From the NCBI GenBank assembly GCA_024278775.1, contig JAJRSP010000271.1, positions 1 through 11,554 on the forward strand: a stretch of DNA of 11,554 nt, in the 5' to 3' direction. This stretch comes from Planctomycetota bacterium (GTDB lineage: Bacteria; Planctomycetota; Phycisphaerae; UBA1845). Within the stretch, counting starts at the first letter, position 1. Each line of letters opens with the position of its first letter. The translations under genes were made by a program, and so were the position numbers. This document shows positions 7,491 to 11,554 of the stretch, in pieces. The notes under the pieces are model-generated. The model saw only the letters and a list, made by a program, of their open reading frames with translations. It searched no databases and was not told the DNA's origin.

Positions 7491-7797
7491 GTTGGAATGG
7501 CGGATCGAATTGGATGGATCGGGACATTGCATTTCCCTTTGGCCGTCAGGAGGACGGACCAATGTCCCTTTGAACTCAGTATTGGGGGGCCAAATCAACT
7601 TCGGTCTTCACGGTACTGAGATGGTCATTATCGTTGAAACGGACGAGCCGGAGGTTTATCAGGCGGTTCTCCGGTTTAACAGTGCAGAGGCCATTGGGCC
7701 GTCCGTTTCGTTACCCAAGCTCGCTGACGTCAGCGTGCCGACAGGAGATCCGACAGAGTCGATGATGATGGAGCCGCGGCTAGGTGTGCTCACGTAG
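7381..7797 (+). CDS. Secreted protein of unknown function, mature part (downstream of the G9 run)
   Basis: This is the continuation of the gene starting at 7317. The GTG at 7381 is only the first possible start in this frame and has no Shine-Dalgarno. The meaningful coding probably begins right after the G9 run (7409-7417). The mature part reads as a small beta-rich domain: IIWDGKARLVRTSELEWRIE, then HCISLWPSGGRTNVPLNSVL, GLHGTEMVIIVETDEPEVYQ, and a segment ending MMMEPRLGVLT. I do not recognise a family. With one G removed the whole protein is 159 residues with an N-terminal signal peptide, so an exported protein is likely. The stop is TAG (7795-7797), after which the same frame stays open to 8118. 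Confidence 0.5.
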   Translation: MWPHRRAQHWGGAVSAATPPIPPIIWDGKARLVRTSELEWRIELDGSGHCISLWPSGGRTNVPLNSVLGGQINFGLHGTEMVIIVETDEPEVYQAVLRFNSAEAIGPSVSLPKLADVSVPTGDPTESMMMEPRLGVLT

Positions 7798-8118
7798 CGT
7801 CTCCGGTTCGTCTACTATACCTCATCCGGGCTCACGTCGTTTGGATTGCCCAATCCAATGTCGTATGTCAGTCCATCGTTGCCTATCGACGCTTCTGGAT
7901 TATCAGGATGGGATGAAAGCCGATGTATCTTGGTCTGCGTTCGCGTCTACCCATCACCACTGCTCTGTTGCGCGCCCGCATCATCGAGTTCGCCAGATAG
8001 ACACGCAACGAACCAAGCAAACTGCGCAGACGAAGGCTGTGGATGGGGTTTCTATGAAGACACACTGCCCAGCTTTTCGTTCATTGGCAACAAATATTGT
8101 CCGGGGCAGGCGGAATGA
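7798..8118 (+). pseudogene. Possible remnant or extension of the secreted-protein gene beyond an in-frame TAG
   Basis: The frame that ends with TAG at 7795-7797 continues open for 106 codons to TGA 8116-8118. The content is partly protein-like: RFVYYTSSGLTSFGLPNPMS, then SGLSGWDESRC, and a Cys-containing end ANCADEGCGWGFYEDTLP with YCPGQAE. The nearest ATG (7858) has no Shine-Dalgarno. It could be the C-terminal part of the gene at 7317 cut by a nonsense mutation, or non-coding DNA that is poor in stops, since another frame is also open here (7784-8221). Confidence 0.22.
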
Positions 8119-8201
8119 CGGCTTGTCGACCTCAGTTTGTAGGTGCTGTTTTTATTCTACAGCAATGGGTAGTAGATTGTCTCGAACGGGATTAGATAGC
8201 G

Positions 8202-8528
8202 ATGTACCGAAGAAAGTATGACGAGTGGGCCGCGAGAATCGTAGCCGCCCTTTTGGCGTCAGTGGTGGGTACTGGCTTCTTTGGATGGGCACTTACTACT
8301 ACATTCCCTCGGATGCTTGCCAATGCACCGACGTTGACGAGTATACTTTTTTCTTTCTTTTCCGTTGGCACTATCGCTGCCGTGCTTTGGATCACGGCTC
8401 CACCCCCTCTCAATCAAAACAAACATTGTGGTCGATGCGGCCATGATTTAACTGGTGACCTACCCAGTGTCTGCCCTGAGTGCGGAGCACCATCAGGAAT
8501 GCCGCCAGTGACACATCGAAAATCGTAA
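8202..8528 (+). CDS. Small two-helix membrane protein with C-terminal zinc ribbon
   Basis: A 108-residue protein. Residues about 11-33 (ARIVAALLASVVGTGFFGWA) and 43-66 (TLTSILFSFFSVGTIAAVLW) are hydrophobic helices; the ends of both, with the charged start MYRRKYDEWA, suggest a hairpin in the membrane. Residues 76-94 form a zinc ribbon: C76-x2-C79 (CGRCGHDLTGD) and C91-x2-C94 (CPECGAP). Such 'CxxCGxDLxGx..CPECG' modules are common in planctomycete membrane proteins of unknown function. The Shine-Dalgarno is weak, so the start at 8202 rests on the protein layout. It sits 12 nt upstream of the first ATG (8541) of the next readable frame. Function unknown. Confidence 0.72.
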   Translation: MYRRKYDEWAARIVAALLASVVGTGFFGWALTTTFPRMLANAPTLTSILFSFFSVGTIAAVLWITAPPPLNQNKHCGRCGHDLTGDLPSVCPECGAPSGMPPVTHRKS

Positions 8529-8540
8529 CGATGAAGGCAC

Positions 8541-8681
8541 ATGAAATCACCTGGAGCAAGAGCGGATAACATGTTAGTGACGTTTGCGGTGAACGACGTC
8601 GCCGGGTCGGGCGTCAGCCAGTCATGGACGCTGGCGATAAATCTGTAGCAGGAGGGTACGACGCTGCATCTTGACGGGACC
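8541..8681 (+). pseudogene. In-frame upstream part of the metallopeptidase-like gene, interrupted by TAG
   Basis: In the same frame as the gene at 8682, ATG 8541 opens MKSPGARADNMLVTFAVNDV, then AGSGVSQSWTLAINL. It meets TAG at 8646-8648 and continues QEGTTLHLDGT into MTNVVAIG. Both sides read like one extracellular beta-strand region, so the TAG looks like an interruption inside a coding sequence rather than a natural end. No good Shine-Dalgarno precedes 8541 or 8571. The ancestral start may be lost, and this may be the remaining C-terminal end of a larger protein. Confidence 0.4.
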
Positions 8682-9425
8682 ATGACGAATGTGGTGGCTA
8701 TCGGCTCCACGACCACCTATACGGGCGGTTGGACCTATTCCGACGCGACCGGACCGCTGCTGGACCCAACGTCCGACGTGGGATTCCCGGAGGCAGTGGC
8801 TGACATGTTCAACCTGACTGTGCCACCCGGCGGTGCCACGGCCGCCGCCGGCGGATTTTTCGGCTCCTTGATATCGCTGATTGGCAACGCGGTGCAGATT
8901 ACGATCAACTACATCCTCGACATCGGCATACCCTACACCCCGCCGACCTTCTGCCTCGGACCAAGGATAGACAACGGCGTAGGTGGGTCGTGCGAGGGAA
9001 ATATCCCCTGTTCAGGCGACATCAATGATCTGGCGTTGAAGATTGACCAGATTCCCAATGTGGGCATAGGCTTCAAGAAGTGTATGAAGGGGCGGATGGG
9101 GTGCGGCGGCTCCCATCATCGTCGCATACGCATAAGCTGTAGCGATGTCAACAACTGTGGACCTTGTTCTTACACCACCGCCGCTGGGTGTAACCTCGGC
9201 GGATCGCAGCTTTGGTATTGTGGTAGTACAACTCAAACATGCAATTGCTCAGGAGTGATATTCCACGAAATGTCGCACGCCTGCGGTGCATTGGACGATC
9301 GTTCTTGCCCAGGGGACACATCTTGTTCCAATCTGCAGCCGCCCGATCAATTCCAGGGCGCTTGTCGCCTTGGCTATTGGTTCGAGGATCAATGTTGCAA
9401 CCCGAACGGCCTTTCAGCCCCTTAA
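8682..9425 (+). CDS. Cys-rich metallopeptidase-like protein with HExxHxxGxxD motif
   Basis: As written this is 247 residues from ATG 8682, but that start has no well-spaced Shine-Dalgarno (AGGAGG at 8650-8655 is 26 nt away) and the frame is protein-like upstream to 8541. Residues 1-90 are Gly/Thr-rich with a hydrophobic stretch (58-83). From 91 on it has about 20 Cys, suggesting disulfides outside the cytosol. FHEMSHACGALDD (194-206) gives His195, Glu196, His199, Gly202 and Asp205, exactly HExxHxxGxxD, the zinc signature of metzincins with Asp as third ligand (as in snapalysin). No Met-turn follows, so a different zincin fold using Glu235 (YWFEDQC) is possible. Cys-rich HExxH modules of this type also occur as C-terminal toxin domains of RHS-like proteins. 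Substrate unknown. The gene at 9443 follows after 17 nt. Confidence 0.62.
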   Translation: MTNVVAIGSTTTYTGGWTYSDATGPLLDPTSDVGFPEAVADMFNLTVPPGGATAAAGGFFGSLISLIGNAVQITINYILDIGIPYTPPTFCLGPRIDNGVGGSCEGNIPCSGDINDLALKIDQIPNVGIGFKKCMKGRMGCGGSHHRRIRISCSDVNNCGPCSYTTAAGCNLGGSQLWYCGSTTQTCNCSGVIFHEMSHACGALDDRSCPGDTSCSNLQPPDQFQGACRLGYWFEDQCCNPNGLSAP

Positions 9426-9442
9426 CAGGATTGGGAGACGCT

Positions 9443-9967
9443 ATGAGAACGAGCGGAGCATTCAGGTGGAGCCAATGGCGGTGGGTTGCTGGCCTGGTCG
9501 CCGTGGTCGTTGGCCCGTATATCTTTCTCAGCGGAGGGTGTACCGGCCCGTGTTTCGAGAACTTCGGTTTCGTGCCTTGGGTTGATGTGAGAGGAACTGT
9601 GTTGGATGAAGCAACGGGAACGCCGCTTGCGGGTGTCGATATCGGCATTGTTTTGTACGATAGGAACGGCGATCTGCTATTAAGCATGGTGCCGAATGGT
9701 ATTCGACATCCAGAAATGTTCCTAACCAAGGCGGATGGTTCCTTCCAGATTACGTCCGACAGGTCGACTGTCTGCATCACGGTCCTTGGTGCTACCGTCT
9801 CCATACCGCTGCCCGTTGTGGATCGGCTGGAAGTGGTCGTTCTGCGCGAGGGCTGCGAGTCGCGGTTTTCGTTTGACGTGAACGAGAGCAATATCGTCGA
9901 TCCATCTGCGCCCGATGGCCTGCTGGAGTTGAAAGACCCGATCCTCGTGCCACCGTGCGTGGAGTAA
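9443..9967 (+). CDS. Membrane-anchored or lipoprotein-like protein with carboxypeptidase-regulatory-like domain
   Basis: 174 residues from ATG 9443, chosen because GGGAG (9433-9437) lies 5 nt upstream; the frame is open back to 9239 but that part overlaps the preceding gene. Residues 1-32 hold a basic start, a hydrophobic segment (VAGLVAVVVGPYIFLSGG) and Cys33. IFLSGGC resembles a lipobox but has Ser-Gly-Gly before the Cys instead of Leu-Ala/Ser-Gly, so lipidation is uncertain and a membrane anchor is the alternative. Residues about 47-105 match the carboxypeptidase regulatory-like / transthyretin-type beta-sandwich: VRGTVLDEATGTPLAGVDI, then TKADGSFQIT. The rest is beta-rich with a few Cys. 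It sits 17 nt behind the metallopeptidase-like gene and is probably co-transcribed with it. It may bind, hold or neutralise that protein at the membrane; this is inference from position only. Confidence 0.7.
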   Translation: MRTSGAFRWSQWRWVAGLVAVVVGPYIFLSGGCTGPCFENFGFVPWVDVRGTVLDEATGTPLAGVDIGIVLYDRNGDLLLSMVPNGIRHPEMFLTKADGSFQITSDRSTVCITVLGATVSIPLPVVDRLEVVVLREGCESRFSFDVNESNIVDPSAPDGLLELKDPILVPPCVE

Positions 9968-10291
9968 GTGTTGCGGTGGATGGGAACTCCAGTGGATAGG
10001 CGGTCGTCGTCTTGATAAGTGTAGGGGCGTTGTGTGGCAATTGTTATTGGCGGCGGGCTCCCCACCCCCGATGCATCGGGGGTGGGGAACAGAATGCGCA
10101 TGAAAAACCCCGCTCGCTGCCCACATCGTTCATGTCTCCGTTTTCGTTCCCCTCCTTGCCTTGGGGCAAAGAATGGGGTAGCCGCCAGCGGTATTTTGGC
10201 TGATGCCGGAGGTACTCGTCGCGCGGCGGATTAGCGTATAGGATGGTCCCGCGGTGGTAATGTTTCTCGGGCGGACGCGGAGTTTTCACGA
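9968..10291 (+). other. Intergenic region before the cysteine desulfurase gene
   Basis: About 320 nt without a gene. It holds the 30-nt perfect palindrome at 10059-10088 and a small TTGCC-TTGG-GGCAA hairpin (10156-10169). I find no U-tract terminator and no clear promoter. The next gene's Shine-Dalgarno is at 10279-10282. Confidence 0.5.
10059..10088. repeat. Perfect 30-nt palindrome
   Basis: Arms of 15 nt (TCCCCACCCCCGATG and its exact reverse complement) meet at ATGCAT without any spacer. No U-run follows on either side, so it is not a standard intrinsic terminator. It lies about 90 nt behind the stop at 9967. It could be a dispersed REP-type palindrome or a 3'-end stabilising structure. 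Confidence 0.7.
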
Positions 10292-11419
10292 ATGATTTAC
10301 CTGGACTACAACGCATCCACGCCGATCGATCCGACGGTAGCGGAAGCGATGAAACCCTATATCGAGCGGTTCTACGGCAACCCCTCCAGCAGTCACCGTT
10401 TTGGCCGGCACGAGCGTGAAGCGGTGGAGCGCGCGCGGACGCAGGTGGCGGGTTTGTGGGGGTGTCAGCCGTCGGAGGTCGTGTTCACCTCCGGTGGGAC
10501 GGAGGCGAACAACCACGTGATCAAGGGGGTCGCGCATACGCTGCGTGATCGTGGCCGGCACATCATTATTTCCGCCGTGGAGCATCCGGCCGTTACCGAA
10601 CCGTGTCGGTTTCTGGAGGCGTACGGGTATGAGATCACGCGCGTGCCGTGTGATGCGACGGGGATGGTCAAGGCAACCGACGTGCGCGACGAGATCCGCC
10701 CGGACACGATTCTGATTTCCATCATGCATGCGCAGAATGAGGTTGGCACGATGCAACCGATCGCGGAGATTGCGGAGTACGCTCGGGTGGCCGGTGTGTG
10801 GATGCACACTGATGCGGCCCAGTCGTGCGGGAAGGTCGCGACGCGCGTGGGTGATCTCGGTGTCGTTTTTCTATCCATAGCCGGACACAAGCTGTGCGTC
10901 CCCAAGGGGATCGGTGCGTTGTACATCCGCGACGGGATTGAGATTGAGCCATTGCATCATGGGGCCGGACATGAGAACGGTCGGCGCGCGGGTACCGAAC
11001 CCGTGGCACAGATGATCGCATTGGGGATGGGTGCGGAGATCGCTGCGAACGATACGGACCATTCCGAGGTTGAGCGCCTGAGAGATCGGCTGCACACCGG
11101 GCTGCGCGAGGCGTGGGGGGAAGATGTGGTCTTGCTCGGTCATGCGGAGGCGCGTCTGCCCAATACGCTTACGGTTGGTTTTCGGGGCCGGATCGGTGCG
11201 GAGGTGTTGGCCGCCTGTCCGGAGATATGCGCCAGTACGGGGGCGGCCTGTCACGCAACGCAGCGGAAACGATCAGACGTGATGACAGCGATGAACGTGC
11301 CGGAGGAGATTGCCTTCGGTGCGGTACGTTTCAGTTTGGGACGTTTCTCGACGGAAGCGGAAATCGATGAAGCCGTAGCGATGCTGGCCGACGCTGCGAA
11401 ACAAGTGCCCGCCGTGTAG
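10292..11419 (+). CDS. Cysteine desulfurase (IscS/NifS-type class V aminotransferase fold)
   Basis: A PLP enzyme that takes sulfur from cysteine as a persulfide, giving alanine, for Fe-S clusters and thiolated cofactors or tRNA. ATG 10292 has GGAG (10279-10282) 9 nt upstream and starts the family's typical MIYLDYNASTP. The 375 residues are near NifS/IscS length (about 400). Visible motifs: YGNPSSSHRFGR (28-39), TSGGTEANN (66-74), the PLP-stacking His98 (SAVEHPAV), HTDAAQS (172-178) with Asp174, Lys200 in AGHK (Schiff base), RRAGTEPV (231-238), and the catalytic Cys320 in ASTGAACHA with a flexible loop behind. All key residues are present. IscS and NifS cannot be told apart here, because no iscU, nifU or tRNA-thiolation gene is visible next to it, so no symbol is given. 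The closely related selenocysteine lyase role cannot be excluded. Confidence 0.94.
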   Translation: MIYLDYNASTPIDPTVAEAMKPYIERFYGNPSSSHRFGRHEREAVERARTQVAGLWGCQPSEVVFTSGGTEANNHVIKGVAHTLRDRGRHIIISAVEHPAVTEPCRFLEAYGYEITRVPCDATGMVKATDVRDEIRPDTILISIMHAQNEVGTMQPIAEIAEYARVAGVWMHTDAAQSCGKVATRVGDLGVVFLSIAGHKLCVPKGIGALYIRDGIEIEPLHHGAGHENGRRAGTEPVAQMIALGMGAEIAANDTDHSEVERLRDRLHTGLREAWGEDVVLLGHAEARLPNTLTVGFRGRIGAEVLAACPEICASTGAACHATQRKRSDVMTAMNVPEEIAFGAVRFSLGRFSTEAEIDEAVAMLADAAKQVPAV

Positions 11420-11545
11420 CCAAAGGCTTCGTGCCCTCTGCGTAATGGAGTCGTGTCAGCCGCAGCGGTAGGCCACTAATCGGCGACACCGCATTGGTGG
11501 CACCGCCGGTTCGGATAGCCTCTGTGTTTCGTCGGAGAATCTGCG

Positions 11546-11554
11546 ATGGCCGCG
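11546..11554 (+). CDS. Possible start of a further gene, cut by the window edge
   Basis: ATGGCCGCG at the right edge is preceded by GGAG (11534-11537) at 8 nt, a good spacing. Only three codons are visible, so neither the product nor the reality of the gene can be judged. The 11420-11545 stretch shows no strong terminator; a weak CGGCG/CGCCG pairing near 11481-11510 lacks a T-run. Confidence 0.25.

Noticed and set aside
8649..8684. AGGAGG at 8650-8655 as the Shine-Dalgarno for the gene at 8682
   Set aside because: It is 26 nt from the ATG; the only start at good spacing would be a rare CTG at 8664. The bases also read as codons for Q-E-G in the continuous frame.
9148..10101. Minus-strand open frame of 317 codons across the metallopeptidase-like and lipoprotein-like genes
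   Set aside because: Low-complexity Thr/Ser/Pro/Arg composition, no Shine-Dalgarno, and it runs into the palindrome; the plus-strand genes have domain motifs and a Shine-Dalgarno.

Overview
The window looks like a chromosomal segment of a planctomycete-type bacterium, possibly Phycisphaerae-like. Three things point that way. The 16S rRNA 3' end has the wording I associate with Planctomycetes (GGGACTAAGTCGTAAC, then CTGCGGCTGGATCACC). The 16S gene is followed by terminator-like structure rather than tRNA or 23S, as in the unlinked rRNA genes of that phylum. Two secreted proteins end in a 'PAVSEWGL'-hydrophobic-'FRR' tail of the IPTL-CTERM/PEP-CTERM sorting type, and one small protein has a planctomycete-style C-terminal zinc ribbon. 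The lineage is inferred from memory; no database was searched.

Layout. Positions 1-142 are the 16S 3' end, followed by a trailer with several hairpins and an intrinsic terminator. Positions 597-1558 encode a secreted surface protein with a Cys-rich myxococcal-type repeat and a sorting tail; it is split by a -1 frameshift, most simply one T missing from a T5 run. Positions 2200-3447 encode a second sorting-tail protein with Cys-rich GACC modules and a PKD-like domain. Both genes end in terminators of the same sequence family as the one behind 16S. Positions 3448-3878 are a hairpin-rich leader in front of glmS (3879-5702, glucosamine-6-phosphate synthase). A serA-like D-3-phosphoglycerate dehydrogenase with an ACT domain (5722-6936, minus strand) converges on glmS.

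Positions 6937-10291 form an accessory-looking block between housekeeping genes. It holds: a secreted-protein gene with a perfect Shine-Dalgarno that is out of frame at a G9 run (7317-7797), followed by an open stretch behind an in-frame TAG; a two-helix membrane protein with a zinc ribbon (8202-8528); a Cys-rich protein with a metzincin-like HExxHxxGxxD motif, whose readable frame extends upstream through another in-frame TAG (8541-9425); a membrane-anchored or lipoprotein-like carboxypeptidase-regulatory-fold protein 17 nt downstream (9443-9967); and a perfect 30-nt palindrome. Positions 10292-11419 encode an IscS/NifS-type cysteine desulfurase. A possible gene start sits at the right edge.

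How the genes work together. The housekeeping genes are independent metabolic functions: hexosamine supply for the envelope, serine synthesis, and sulfur mobilisation. The most unusual material is the accessory block, where homopolymer frameshifts and in-frame TAG codons suggest phase variation, decay or sequencing error. The protease-like gene with its adjacent anchored partner is the best candidate for an undescribed two-gene system, but that link rests only on spacing and domain content.
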